A DNA stretch of 42,879 nt from DAIOGN01 sp036745245 (GCA_036745245.1 DAIOGN010000009.1:1-42879); one strand, 5' to 3'. Counted from the first letter of the stretch, positions 9,801-16,576 are shown. Notes: generated by a model not told the origin, from the sequence alone. Translations and numbers: made by a program.

Positions 9801-10070
9801 GAGCTGGCTCAGAACTACCCAAACCCTTTCAACGCCTCCACGGCGATCCGGTACACGTTGGCAGCTCCAGCGCAGGTGTCGCTTGAAATCTTCAATCCTC
9901 TGGGCCAGCGCGTGCGCACGCTCGTGTCGCAAGAGCAGCAGGCAGGGCTCCACGTCGCCACGTGGGACGGCCAGGACGATGCCGGCAAGGTGGTGCCGTC
10001 GGGAATCTACCTGTATCGCCTGCGTGCAGACGAGGCAGTGCAGACCAGGAAGATGCTGCTGCTGAAGTAG
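6852..10070 (+). CDS. Exported HAF-repeat protein with a peptidase-like middle and a C-terminal T9SS sorting domain
   Basis: A 1072-residue protein. Residues 1-26 form a signal peptide (hydrophobic core VCVLLLAAPTIAVGQ). Residues 50-335 hold about seven HAF-type repeats built on IN(N/D)xGxxVG, for example INNKGQAVGW, INNKGQIVGW and INDFGVVVGES. The middle has GSCAGLS (Cys546), GGHAVTPY (His645) and YVYDNN (Asp671). That order fits a papain-like Cys-His-Asp/Asn arrangement, but this is inferred from motif layout only. The last 85 residues (LAQNYPNPFNAST, then GLHVATWDG and VPSGIYLYRLRA) are the FlgD-like/T9SS type A sorting domain that directs secretion through the type IX system. The start has GAGG about 8 bases upstream. 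A dockerin remnant follows at 10086. Likely a cell-surface or released protein. Confidence 0.87.
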   Translation: MSKSAHLCAMACVCVLLLAAPTIAVGQSYTVTTLEPSATNAGNFSRAQSINNHGVVIGEGSATFTPGIIHIWRPGQFPEPQYLYNYNQSKLPKINDLGQFIGNVYKPDGWHGVLGSADLGLGAVNDINNKGQAVGWTYDSSYIYKDGVFDILPTSYWGSEANAINDSGVAAGYWISDCTQDCFSEICMFRNDSVFLLGAPVGNYGEAYDINNKGQIVGWYSLCGNCADSRGFIWDQGTWTTIPTLGGTSSDARAINDFGVVVGESRYTSGPSSLPKAIIFDTANGLRDLNTLIPAGTGWDLWAAFDINERGDIVGVGMYNGVSRGFLLSLPDTSLELIKPELDELYISGQTDTIRWYAENVDSVRLSVILHYYDTFGQTVHSIVESFPAANEEYIWDVPDSLLSRQCRIVIEDISNANVADTGADFKIKGWQLTRITDDGEYEAFTPTVHGWSVANTTFEMWPSAWFDQFNYSSGTDPYTQARYPGFFTSEHRAEYWWFIDWPLFVKTFGVDSCYMSPAPTGQPADYRPTATSYWALKTEEHRGSCAGLSVTSIMAFGNKDILLQHFPTFGDFDDLYAAPFNNARREVVNQLHFTQFSRAPQVNEDTVLRNPNEAWIQKLKDTFFDEDRSGDAFLGLYGARGGGHAVTPYKLVQDSVPGIAGDLYLLYVYDNNYPGDTTRAFVIRPADGFWRYPVTDPPDFINYGGGLFMERFSLYLEPTSVPETVSPRSPGAPVAQSDEDYLQVHGFSRASVCIKEPNGDSIGFIDTTVFNTVLYAEPITPKTGYFTPPSGYRLPQGDFNIKAWNIADSNFSFFFRTDDHVYTLARGGVQTSDTDYFRVDNGLHAWNRDGSTKTYDLQAIVVEGAVEKVYAVAGLDYLPNDSMYIDVSSNAFLYLKNYGGEEFYNFTLRLATPSGGTEVAVQNVRCEANSGHLIWPDWTDLSQPIKIHVDLNNDGPVDDTIFVTGQPTAAGEPEGRVLPGSFELAQNYPNPFNASTAIRYTLAAPAQVSLEIFNPLGQRVRTLVSQEQQAGLHVATWDGQDDAGKVVPSGIYLYRLRADEAVQTRKMLLLK

Positions 10071-10085
10071 GCCAGGTCATGGTGA

Positions 10086-10418
10086 GGTGGAACAGGGGCC
10101 GACGCGGTAGGCTCACGTTACAAGTGCTCCATTCTGGACGGTGACGACTACGGCGATGCGTGCGACAGCTGCCTGGCGCTGTTGACGCCCGCCAACGCGT
10201 CCGCACGGACCGGCGACGCCAATGCCAGTGGACTCATCACGTCAGCCGACGTCATCTACCTGGTGAACCACGTGTTCAAGCTTGGCCCGCCAGCGCTTCC
10301 TGTCTGGCAAACCGGTGACGTGAATTGCAGCGGTTCGGTGACGTCTGCGGACATCATTGTGCTGGTCAATCACGTGTTTAAAAGTGCGCTGTTGCCGTGC
10401 GATCTCTGTGCGTTGTGA
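10086..10418 (+). pseudogene. 3' remnant of a TSP3/dockerin exported protein gene
   Basis: Open from just after a TGA at 10083. It begins inside a thrombospondin-type-3 repeat (DGDDYGDACDSC) and ends in two dockerin-like repeats (GDANASGLITSADVIYL, then GDVNCSGSVTSADIIVL). There is no signal peptide or usable start in frame with the TSP3 part; the nearest start-like codon, a TTG at 10182, falls in mid-protein. This is the tail of a gene like the one at 40436, whose 3' end has the same order. The reading frame meets the truncated end of the HEPN gene at 10370, so a rearrangement probably joined them here. Confidence 0.7.
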
Positions 10419-10762
10419 CCGGGCGTGACTCGGCAAGAGTAGAATCCTTCCATCTTCGTCGGCGCGGCCTGCTCGGCGAACAGTTCTGCGTCTGCCGCCT
10501 CAAGTGCGAGGAACGTATTGTAGTGACCGCCCCCATGTACCCGCACCCGATAGCCTGCGGCGCGAATTACCATGCTGGCCAGGGCACGTGCTGCCTCGTA
10601 GGCGTGGCCGAATCTACCGTCAACAGACATCCCTTTAAGGCGCGCGTCGGCCGGGCTTCGCTCCGCTACCGCTCGAAGCTGGGCGAATTCTTCTCGGGTG
10701 CCTGGTATGCGCTCGACGCGTCCCTGATTCAGCAATTCCTTCCAGGTCACTCTGAGTCCCAA
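10370..10762 (-). pseudogene. HEPN-domain toxin partner of the MNT gene, C-terminus probably lost
   Basis: The product starts (TTG 10762 or GTG 10750) with the usual lead of MNT-linked HEPN proteins: WKELLNQGRVER, then ARLKGMSVDGRFGHAYEAARALA and YRVRVHGGGHYNTFLALE. The RVHGGGH segment fits the HEPN nuclease motif Rx4-6H. After AELFAEQAAP the family sequence stops and the last 27 residues look random, just where the dockerin remnant (10086-10418) overlaps on the other strand, so the C-terminal helices appear replaced. It overlaps the MNT frame by 128 bases, so the two are coupled. In known MNT-HEPN pairs HEPN is an RNase toxin and MNT modifies it. This copy may be inactive. Confidence 0.65.
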
Positions 10763-11324
10763 TAACGAACAGCTTGGGTTTGCCCAGGACGGTCGATATG
10801 AAGTATTGCCCTGCGCGAGCCTTGCTGCCGAACTCCGTGGCCGTGTACGTGCTTACGTTGACCTCGCGCTCCAGGCGCAGCCTCGCCTTCCGCAGGGGCA
10901 GCGCGAGTTGCCTGGCGCCCGCGTCGCCGATCACCATCAGATCGACATCGCTCGTCGAAAGGTCCTGAGCTCGGGCCACCGAACCGTAGACAAAGGCAAT
11001 CGCGATCCGTGAGGCAATCGGGCTCAACGCCTGACGGAGCACATCTACAAGGCCCGCTGTCTTTGCCATGAGCCCCTGAAGCTCCGGCAGAAAGGGGCAT
11101 TCGGGATTTGCCTGATAGAAGACCTGTTTCCCCACCGTCCGCTTGCGGAGAATCTCTGCCTGGGAGAGATTCACCAGTTCGCGCTGAAGGCTGGTCTTGG
11201 GAATCTTGAGGGTACGCGCAAGTTCGCTGACATACCACCAACGGTCCGGATGAAGCATCAGAGTCGCCAGTACCCTCTTTCGGACCCCCGGGAAGAGGAT
11301 GTCGATCCCTCGACGTGTACGCAT
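10635..11324 (-). CDS. Winged-helix plus MNT nucleotidyltransferase (antitoxin-type), copy 1
   Basis: About 229 residues from the ATG at 11324. Residues 10-70 form a winged helix (VRKRVLATLMLHPDRWWYVSELA, IPKTSLQRELVNLSQAEIL, then a GKQVFYQAN wing). Residues 100-165 form a minimal nucleotidyltransferase with YGSVARA (Gly114-Ser115) and STSDVDLMVIG (Asp126, Asp128). Such proteins are antitoxins of HEPN RNases and act by nucleotidylating them (MNT/HEPN family knowledge); the HTH suggests that it represses its own operon. A 19-base palindrome covers the start codon and a TTGACA promoter lies just upstream. The longer TTG start at 11345 is less likely. After about residue 195 the frame runs on through the overlapping HEPN gene and has no family character. 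Intact key residues suggest that it works. Confidence 0.82.
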   Translation of the reverse strand: MRTRRGIDILFPGVRKRVLATLMLHPDRWWYVSELARTLKIPKTSLQRELVNLSQAEILRKRTVGKQVFYQANPECPFLPELQGLMAKTAGLVDVLRQALSPIASRIAIAFVYGSVARAQDLSTSDVDLMVIGDAGARQLALPLRKARLRLEREVNVSTYTATEFGSKARAGQYFISTVLGKPKLFVIGTQSDLEGIAESGTRRAHTRHPRRIRPASSGSGAKPGRRAP

Positions 11325-11334
11325 AATGCGTACA
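11316..11334. promoter_or_regulatory. 19-base operator palindrome over the MNT start codon
   Basis: TGTACGCAT (11316-11324), one A, ATGCGTACA (11326-11334): a perfect inverted repeat. The MNT start codon (11322-11324, minus strand) lies inside it, and it abuts the -10 element at 11333-11338. This is the expected place for an autorepression site of the MNT protein's own winged helix. Confidence 0.65.
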
Positions 11335-11361
11335 TATGAACGCAAAACAGGTACATGTCAA
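11333..11361 (-). promoter_or_regulatory. Promoter of the MNT-HEPN operon
   Basis: On the minus strand: a perfect TTGACA (11356-11361), a 17-base spacer, and CATATG as a weak -10 (11333-11338). Transcription would begin about 2 bases before the ATG at 11324, so the message would be almost leaderless. Confidence 0.45.
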
Positions 11362-11394
11362 GAGGCTGCCCACGCTTGCTATGGGAGCAATCGC

Positions 11395-11502
11395 ATGCTG
11401 GGAGCGTTGCAGAGTCAGTTCAGAAGAATTCGCGGCCTTCAGGTCGTCGTCGATACCGACCTCGCGGCTCTCTACAGAGCCTCTTCCAGCGAGTTGGCAA
11501 AA
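11395..11502 (+). pseudogene. ORF6N 5' stump (truncated copy)
   Basis: The ATG at 11395 opens with LGALQSQFRRIRGLQVVVD and then TDLAALYRASSSELAK, the first 36 residues of an ORF6N domain. It aligns closely with the intact protein at 3202 (KNQYRTIRGKQVVLDADVAR). After SSELAK the frame loses all resemblance (RPQSMVEIEP and on). About 28 bases later comes the 35-base palindrome and then the AAA ATPase start at 11567, on the same strand. The ORF6N gene was cut here and the ATPase unit sits where its body should be. The same layout occurs at 18817-19042. Confidence 0.7.
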
Positions 11503-11530
11503 CGGCCCCAATCGATGGTCGAAATCGAAC

Positions 11531-11565
11531 CTTGCAATTCAGGAGCGACACTCCTTAATTGCAAG
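11531..11565. promoter_or_regulatory. 35-base near-perfect palindrome abutting the AAA ATPase start codon
   Basis: Left arm CTTGCAATTCAGGAG (11531-11545), 5-base loop, right arm CTCCTTAATTGCAAG (11551-11565). There is one mismatch in 15 pairs, and the ATG follows at 11567. The left arm includes a TTGCAA -35-like box, and TTAATT 17 bases later could be a -10, giving a leaderless start at the ATG. It may be an operator, an RNA hairpin hiding AGGAG, or the end of a mobile cassette. Confidence 0.6.
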
Positions 11566-11566
11566 C

Positions 11567-12736
11567 ATGATTCCCCGCCGGCTCCTCCCTTCGCTCACTA
11601 CCGCCCTGAAAGAGAGCCCGGCCGTGGCGCTCCTTGGCCCGCGCCAGGCAGGCAAGACCACACTGGCACTCGAGGTGGCCGGATCCCGTCCTTCAATCTA
11701 CCTGGATCTCGAGTCCGAGTCCGACCGTGCCAAACTGGCCGAGCCCGAGCTGTACCTCGCGCAGCACACGGATAAGCTGGTCGTTCTCGACGAGATCCAG
11801 CGCATGCCGCAGCTCTTCCGGAGCCTGCGCGGGCTCATCGACGCAGGCAGGCGACGCGGGCAGGGCAAGGGCCGCTTCCTCGTGCTGGGCTCGGCATCGA
11901 TCGATCTGCTGAAGCAATCCAGTGAATCGCTGGCCGGGCGCATCCGCTATCTGGAGCTTGCACCGCTCGATGCCGGTGAGGTGGGTCGCGACCGCCTGGA
12001 TTCTCTGTGGCTGCGTGGCGGTTTTCCGGAAAGCCTACTGGCCGATTCCGACGCGGCTAGTCTGCGCTGGCGGTCGGATTTCATCCGCACGTACCTCGAG
12101 CGTGACATTCCGCAACTCGGCCCGCGTATTCCGGCGGAGACCCTGCGGAGGTTCTGGACGATGCTGTCACATCAGCAGGGAAGTCTGCTCAACACCGCGT
12201 CACTCGCCCGGGCCCTGGCCGTGGATGGCAAGACGGTCGCGTCGTATCTCGACCTGCTCGTGGATCTGCTGCTCGTGCGCCGTCTCGCACCATGGCACGG
12301 TAATGTGCGCAAGCGCCTGGTAAAGTCACCCAAGGTCTATGTCCGCGACTGCGGACTGGTGCACGCGCTGCTCGGAATCGAGGGCAGCGAAGCTCTATTC
12401 GCGCACCCGGTGGCCGGCGGTAGCTGGGAGGGTCTGGCGATTGAGTCACTGATTGCCGCGGCGCCGAGCGGTTCCGAAGCTTACTTCTTTCGCACCGCGG
12501 CCGGAGCCGAGATCGACCTGCTGCTCAAACTTCCTGGCCAACGAAGGCCATGGGCGATCGAGATCAAGCGCGGGCTCGCGCCGAAGATTGAGCGAGGTTT
12601 TCATTCGGCCTGCGACACCGTTACACCGCAACGACGCCTTGTCGTGTATGGCGGCGTCGAGCGCTTCTCGCTCGCCCATGGCGTGGAGGCGGTTTCGCTG
12701 CGCGACTTGTGCGATGAGCTCACTGCGACTTCGTGA
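11567..12736 (+). CDS. AAA_14/DUF4143 family ATPase, copy 1
   Basis: 389 residues from the ATG at 11567. The Walker A motif GPRQAGKTT spans residues 24-32 and Walker B LVVLDEIQ spans 71-78, with an LGSAS sensor-like strand later. This is the AAA_14 domain. The C-terminal DUF4143 part includes YLERDIP, a winged-helix-like GSLLNTASLARAL, VKSPKVYVRDCGLVHALLG and a PD-(D/E)xK-like pair AEIDLLLK...AIEIKRG. The family is very common in bacteria and archaea, and its function is unproven; roles in conflict or selfish elements have been suggested. The frame stays open upstream to 11336, but that part overlaps the ORF6N stump and is not ATPase-like. The palindrome at 11531-11565 directly precedes the start. 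It converges on the SEC-C gene. Confidence 0.9.
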   Translation: MIPRRLLPSLTTALKESPAVALLGPRQAGKTTLALEVAGSRPSIYLDLESESDRAKLAEPELYLAQHTDKLVVLDEIQRMPQLFRSLRGLIDAGRRRGQGKGRFLVLGSASIDLLKQSSESLAGRIRYLELAPLDAGEVGRDRLDSLWLRGGFPESLLADSDAASLRWRSDFIRTYLERDIPQLGPRIPAETLRRFWTMLSHQQGSLLNTASLARALAVDGKTVASYLDLLVDLLLVRRLAPWHGNVRKRLVKSPKVYVRDCGLVHALLGIEGSEALFAHPVAGGSWEGLAIESLIAAAPSGSEAYFFRTAAGAEIDLLLKLPGQRRPWAIEIKRGLAPKIERGFHSACDTVTPQRRLVVYGGVERFSLAHGVEAVSLRDLCDELTATS

Positions 12737-12752
12737 CTAGGTACTCACGATG

Positions 12753-12770
12753 TTGAGTAAACATACTCAA
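12753..12770. promoter_or_regulatory. Palindrome just downstream of AAA ATPase copy 1
   Basis: TTGAGTA (12753-12759), AACA, TACTCAA (12764-12770). Half-sites TACTCA at 12742 and CGAGTA at 12775 flank it, so the TACTCA core occurs four times in about 40 bases. It lies 17 bases beyond the ATPase stop, in a convergent gap with no gene of its own. It may mark an operator left from a lost gene, or the right border of the ATPase unit. Confidence 0.4.
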
Positions 12771-12857
12771 TATGACGAGTAAATCGGAAACGCCTTTCAT
12801 ATGGCGATATTCCTGCGCAAGCCGGTGAGACACTGGTTTATCAACCAGGAGGTAGGC

Positions 12858-14429
12858 TCACCCCCGCGCGAATTCGATAAATCGATCGAACAAGGGTGTC
12901 TTCCGAACCCGCACCACCTCTTTGTAGCTCAACTCGCTGTCGAATCCGAACTCGAGCAGGCCCAGCCTCTCAAGCGGATTCAGCAAGTACGTTCGAAGAT
13001 GCGACTTCCGGGCATACCCGTCTTCGAAACGGTCTATCTCCGCCAGGACCGCCGGCGGGATGACCTTCTCTTCCAAACCCTTAATGCTTTGCCACTCGTC
13101 GGCAACCTGGGACAACGCAAACAGCCCAACGCCCAATCCCCCCTGCATGCCGGGGATTTCTTCGTACAGGCTGAATCGTCCGAGGTTGATCTCGCGAAAC
13201 TGAGTCCAGAACAATTGCCGGTAAAGTGACGCTTCCGCCCCCGGCGCCAAGAGGGGGCGCGCCCTGGCTGAGACCATCCAGCGCTTGTTGTGTTTGCGGA
13301 TCAGCTTGCCCACCTGGCAGCACACGCGCGCCCGGCGAAGCTCGAAGACATCCTCTTCATTGATCTGGTGCTTGTAACTTCGGGGATCCAACGCCAATTC
13401 GGGATCCGCCACCACCCGGTCGATCACTTCTGCCACGAATTTGCGGTTGAGGTTGCCCTGAGGCGTGGCGGGCGTGCCCCCCTCGGCGGCGAGTTTATCC
13501 AGCAGGATCCGCGCATTGGCATACAGCCGCGATTTCGAAATCAGGTCGAACGGCAGATCGGTGTGCAGCTTCAAGGGGCTGCGCGCGGTATCCCACTCTT
13601 CGTTGGCCAGCCGAAGGGCCCAATCGGCGCTGGGGAACTTCTCGAACGGAAACTTGGACGCACGCGCCCCCGGGCTGGGCCGCGCTTCGGGGGCGCCTCC
13701 GGCCTGCGCCGTTGCACCGTGGCACTTCTTGTACTTCAAACCCGATCCGCACGGGCAGGGTTCGTTTCGACCGGGAGCGGGCATGGGCCCCGGCATCACA
13801 GTCGCACCGTCAGCCGGCACCGGATGCGCCTTCCAATAGGACCGGATGGCAAAAATGGCGGTCTCGAGCATGCCGTCCAGTCGGGTGACGGCGCCGCCCT
13901 GTGGAGCTGCCTCCGGCACGTCCAGCCGGGCCAATTCCGCCGGCAAGCGATCGTCGGCAAGCAAGGAGAACAGCCCGAAGTGGAAGCGGAGTAGTTCTTC
14001 CTGACGGAGGTGCTCCTCCCAGGTGTCGCCATCGAGCATCACACCCGCCCTGAACCCCTTGCACCATGACTTTCTATTGGCGACACGATCCTCGGACGCA
14101 TACATCGGCATCCGGTAGGCGGGCGAAAACGAATCTGAGCGCAGGCGACGGTTTACCGTGTTGTAGTGCCGTAGCACGAGTCCGAGGGTGTCCTTTACCT
14201 GGTCCAGGTCCTCGTACACGGGAGCCTTTGCCCCCATTACGGCGGGCATCCATCGGGAGGGAGGAAGCAGGCGTGACCCCACGGCTAATTCGTGAAACAG
14301 GCCGTCCAGACCGTGAATGTCGAGGCCGTCCGGGGCGCGGTCGGGCCGGGCCAAAAAAGCCGAGAGCCGCGCCCACTCGGCATTGGTGAGCGGGGAGTCG
14401 AGAGGGGGCGTGGCGTGCGAAGCGGCCAT
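12858..14429 (-). CDS. YecA/UPF0149-like protein with a SEC-C zinc-binding motif
   Basis: About 523 residues. The N-terminal part (LDGLFHELAVGSRLLPPSRWMPAVMG and DLDQVKDTLGLVLRHYN) resembles the UPF0149/YecA helical domain. Near residue 230 is a SEC-C motif, GRNEPCPCGSGLKYKKCHG, with the CxCx8CH zinc ligands also found at the SecA C-terminus and in many accessory proteins. The C-terminal 270 residues are not recognised. The ATG at 14429 is preferred because the protein then begins MAASHATPP; an in-frame GTG at 14456 is possible, and neither has a clear ribosome site. The gene stands alone. SEC-C proteins of this kind are scattered in genomic islands, and the function of this one is unknown. 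Confidence 0.8.
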   Translation of the reverse strand: MAASHATPPLDSPLTNAEWARLSAFLARPDRAPDGLDIHGLDGLFHELAVGSRLLPPSRWMPAVMGAKAPVYEDLDQVKDTLGLVLRHYNTVNRRLRSDSFSPAYRMPMYASEDRVANRKSWCKGFRAGVMLDGDTWEEHLRQEELLRFHFGLFSLLADDRLPAELARLDVPEAAPQGGAVTRLDGMLETAIFAIRSYWKAHPVPADGATVMPGPMPAPGRNEPCPCGSGLKYKKCHGATAQAGGAPEARPSPGARASKFPFEKFPSADWALRLANEEWDTARSPLKLHTDLPFDLISKSRLYANARILLDKLAAEGGTPATPQGNLNRKFVAEVIDRVVADPELALDPRSYKHQINEEDVFELRRARVCCQVGKLIRKHNKRWMVSARARPLLAPGAEASLYRQLFWTQFREINLGRFSLYEEIPGMQGGLGVGLFALSQVADEWQSIKGLEEKVIPPAVLAEIDRFEDGYARKSHLRTYLLNPLERLGLLEFGFDSELSYKEVVRVRKTPLFDRFIEFARG

Positions 14430-14556
14430 AGGTGCGAACGATAGGCCATGTCGCACCGCGCTTCAAGGGGAGGATTGGGGGACTCATGAGCAACGCCCAT
14501 CGGGGCCCCGGACAGAGTGCTTCATTCTGTTCGGGGGTCTGCACGGAAGGAAACCG

Positions 14557-14661
14557 TTATCGAATCTCCGGAAGGCCGTACAGAGCCTCTGGCGCGAAGT
14601 CCGCGCCATTGGGCCATGCAATGTGATACCAAGGGTACCGACCGCCCTGTAACGTCAACAT
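14557..14661 (-). pseudogene. DUF2442 C-terminal remnant
   Basis: The frame ends in AWPNGADFAPEALYGLPEIR and a TAA. This matches the C-terminus of the intact DUF2442 protein at 34467 (TWPNGADFAPEALY). Only about 20 residues are homologous; the ATG at 14661 merely opens a short random lead. It overlaps the GTG start region of the ORF6N gene at 14662 by adjacency. It is a scrap of a DUF4160/DUF2442 toxin-antitoxin-like pair. Confidence 0.6.
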
Positions 14662-15132
14662 GTGGACCATAGCACGATCGAGGCGATTGCATCCAAGTTC
14701 CGGACCATTCGCGGCCGCCGGGTCATCATGGACCGTGACTTGGCAGAGTTCTATGGAGTGGCTACGCGGCTCCTGAATTCCCAGGTGAGTCGTAAACTGC
14801 CCAGGTTCCCTGAAGATTTCGCATTTCGTCTGACCAAGGAGGAGGCAACCGAGCTACTGCGTGAGGAGTCCGCTCCGTCGCCACGGCGCACGGGACGCGA
14901 CCACACGCCACGGGTATTCTCCCCCATCGGTGCTCTGGTGGCTTCGTCCGTGCTAAGCACGCCGAAGGCGATTGAAATCAGTCTTCAACTGGTGCGCGAG
15001 ATCGTGGCGGCTGCCCACGATCCCGCATTTGGCCATGATGTCCACTCAGAGCTTACGGACGTGGAGTGGCGGCTGGCGGGCAAATCCGGTTCGCCATTCG
15101 AAATCCCGCGAATCTTCGAACAGGGCAGGTGA
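14662..15132 (+). CDS. ORF6N domain protein (intact copy 2)
   Basis: A 156-residue ORF6N protein: KFRTIRGRRVIMDRDLAEFY, then VATRLLNSQVSRKL, RFPEDFAFRLTKEEA and FSPIGALVASSVLS. It is close to the copy at 3202 in length and layout, including a shared C-terminal segment (VREIVAAAHDPAFGHDVHSELTDVEWRLAG). The start is a GTG at 14662 without a strong ribosome site. It converges on an MNT/HEPN locus at 15181-15946. The first ORF6N stump (11395) likewise lies beside an MNT/HEPN locus, so the two families keep company here. Probable DNA-binding protein; role unknown. Confidence 0.82.
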   Translation: MDHSTIEAIASKFRTIRGRRVIMDRDLAEFYGVATRLLNSQVSRKLPRFPEDFAFRLTKEEATELLREESAPSPRRTGRDHTPRVFSPIGALVASSVLSTPKAIEISLQLVREIVAAAHDPAFGHDVHSELTDVEWRLAGKSGSPFEIPRIFEQGR

Positions 15133-15180
15133 GTAGCCACCAGGGCCCCGCCGCTTGAGCCCGCATTGCTTTACTCCGGA

Positions 15181-15366
15181 CTAGCCGTTGCGAAGTGATC
15201 CTCTGAGTTTCTCCGTAACAAGTTGCTGCACCTCCTTGGCCAGATCCAACATGGCCTCCGCCTCGACTTCGCTTATGTCCACGCGTGACTCGAAGTCTTC
15301 AATCTCGTCGCGGCTTGCGTGGTGAAGACGCAGCCACCCTGCTGTCAGCCAATCGTTCAGCGTCAA
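15181..15366 (-). pseudogene. HEPN toxin with a large internal deletion (partner of MNT copy 2)
   Basis: A 61-residue product. The first 26 residues (LNDWLTAGWLRLHHASRDEI) match the N-terminal lead of MNT-linked HEPN proteins. From residue 31 (VDISEVEAEAMLDLAKEVQQ) it reads like their last helix. The 80 or so residues between, including the Rx4-6H nuclease motif seen in the copy at 10370, are missing, with the frame kept. It overlaps the MNT gene by 68 bases as in the other locus. The likely outcome is a dead toxin behind a live antitoxin. The claim rests on recalled family layout, not on an alignment. Confidence 0.6.
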
Positions 15367-15946
15367 GGGCGCGACCGATCAGGGGCAGAGTGGGGCCGGC
15401 CAGAAGCGTCTGCACGAAGCGATTGCCGCGGCCCATCTTGGCAGCAAACTCGCGCGATGAGTACACGGTGGGGTTGATCTCACGCCCTGCACGATCTTCC
15501 ACCGGTGTCAGGACTGCAATCACATCCGCGTAACTGATTTCACCTACGACTAGCAGGTCCACATCACTCGAGCGGCCCTGCTCCCCGGAGGCGAACGAGC
15601 CATACACCAGCGCCAGCCGGATCTGTTCCCGCAGTGGGTTAAGGGCTGCCTGCAAAGACATGATCAGCCCGGAGGTCTTGGTTACCATGCGCCGCAGCTC
15701 GGGGAATATCGGGCATTCCCGGTCGGCCTGAAAGTACACCTGCTTGCCTCGCTTGCGGCGCGTCAGGATCCCGGCACCCACAAGCTTGGCGAGTTCCCGC
15801 TGGATGGCGCCCGGGACGACTCCAAGCACACTCGCGATTTCGCCCATGTAGAAGTCGTGGTCGGGGTTTTCAAGGAGCAGCGTGAGTACGCCGCGGCGGG
15901 TCTTGCCGAAGAGCACCGATGCGGACTGATCTTCGATAATGTGCAT
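15299..15946 (-). CDS. Winged-helix plus MNT nucleotidyltransferase (antitoxin-type), copy 2
   Basis: 215 residues from the ATG at 15946 (an upstream in-frame start at 15976 lies within the operator region). A winged helix spans residues 8-75 (TRRGVLTLLLENPDHDFYMGEIA, VPGAIQRELAKLVGAGIL, GKQVYFQADRECPIFPEL). The nucleotidyltransferase has YGSFASG (Gly116-Ser117) and SSDVDLLVVG (Asp128, Asp130). It is a paralogue of the copy at 10635, sharing the linker FQADRECPIFPEL. Its HEPN partner downstream (15181) is internally deleted. Inverted repeats cover the start, which suggests autorepression. By analogy with studied MNT/HEPN pairs it would neutralise HEPN by nucleotidylation. Confidence 0.82.
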   Translation of the reverse strand: MHIIEDQSASVLFGKTRRGVLTLLLENPDHDFYMGEIASVLGVVPGAIQRELAKLVGAGILTRRKRGKQVYFQADRECPIFPELRRMVTKTSGLIMSLQAALNPLREQIRLALVYGSFASGEQGRSSDVDLLVVGEISYADVIAVLTPVEDRAGREINPTVYSSREFAAKMGRGNRFVQTLLAGPTLPLIGRALDAERLADSRVAASSPRKPRRD

Positions 15947-15976
15947 ATTGCATATGAGAATATGTAAATCGCACAT
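15939..15976. promoter_or_regulatory. Nested inverted repeats over the MNT copy 2 start
   Basis: The outer pair is ATGTGC (15939-15944) and GCACAT (15971-15976). The inner pair is CATAT (15951-15955) and ATATG (15960-15964). They straddle the ATG at 15946 in the same position as the palindrome of MNT copy 1, but the sequence differs, so each MNT protein probably has its own operator. Confidence 0.45.
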
Positions 15977-16143
15977 ATTGGCAAGGGGCGATTGACGGCC
16001 CGTTTCGGCTCGTGATCGAGTACGCGTTCCCGGCCCCCCGGCCCAAAGAGGACGGGTGGAATTGCTGGCTGTACGGTGAGGATAGGCTGCCGGTGGATCA
16101 GCGGGAAGGAAAGATGGTCTGGAACTTGTGTGAACGGGACTGA
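15958..16143 (+). other. Open stretch that looks like the tail of a lost protein
   Basis: A 61-codon frame, open from a TGA to a TGA, reads with protein-like composition (GPFRLVIEYAFPAPRPKEDG, then WNCWLYGEDRLPVDQREGK). It has no good start and no relatives that I recognise. It may be the C-terminal scrap of a gene, or chance. Confidence 0.25.
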
Positions 16144-16162
16144 GACAACAGCCATCCCGTGA

Positions 16163-16576
16163 CTACTGCTCCTGCTTCTGCCTGATCTGCTCCCGCCGCG
16201 TCTTGGTCCCATAGATGAAAGTGGATACCAAGCCGACGATGGTGGAGCCGCTCACCACGCTCCCCTCGATGGGTCTCCCCAGGTAAATCAATACTATTCC
16301 CGCGGTGACAACAAGCAGCCCCAGAATGAATCCAAATGTCAGGCCAAGGTATGAGCGCCTGATAACTGACTCGATCACTCGGGTTTCCATTTTTTGCCTG
16401 TGAGCAGATTGCGACTCCGCCATGGCCATGATGCGCTCGGCGGCAGTTGGGAGAACCCGGTTGTATTTTTCGAGTGCTTCGGGAGGCGGAATGGGGCCAG
16501 AGAAGGCCCGCCGTTGCATTACAGAGATTTCGGCTTGATGCTCTTCGCGCGGCTTATTGGGCGATCTCTTTCTCAC
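16163..16576 (-). CDS. DUF2335 family membrane protein
   Basis: 137 residues. The N-terminal part is soluble with the family line SGPIPPPEALEKYNRVLPTAAERIM. Two membrane segments follow (LGLTFGFILGLLVVTAGIVL and VVSGSTIVGLVSTFIYG) and then a basic tail (TKTRREQIRQKQEQ). These are hallmarks of DUF2335 small membrane proteins found in accessory regions. The start overlaps the end of the small upstream gene (16554-16775) by 23 bases, so the two form an operon. The function is unknown; such two-gene units are frequent in defence-rich islands, which gives a hint but no proof. Confidence 0.85.
   Translation of the reverse strand: MRKRSPNKPREEHQAEISVMQRRAFSGPIPPPEALEKYNRVLPTAAERIMAMAESQSAHRQKMETRVIESVIRRSYLGLTFGFILGLLVVTAGIVLIYLGRPIEGSVVSGSTIVGLVSTFIYGTKTRREQIRQKQEQ

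Noticed and set aside
11336..11566. A 77-codon N-terminal extension of AAA ATPase copy 1
   Set aside because: This part overlaps the ORF6N stump in another frame and the palindrome, and the family starts at the 11567 methionine (MIPRRLL).
12801..13229. A plus-strand frame of 142 codons after AAA ATPase copy 1
   Set aside because: It is antisense to the SEC-C protein gene and has no family signal.
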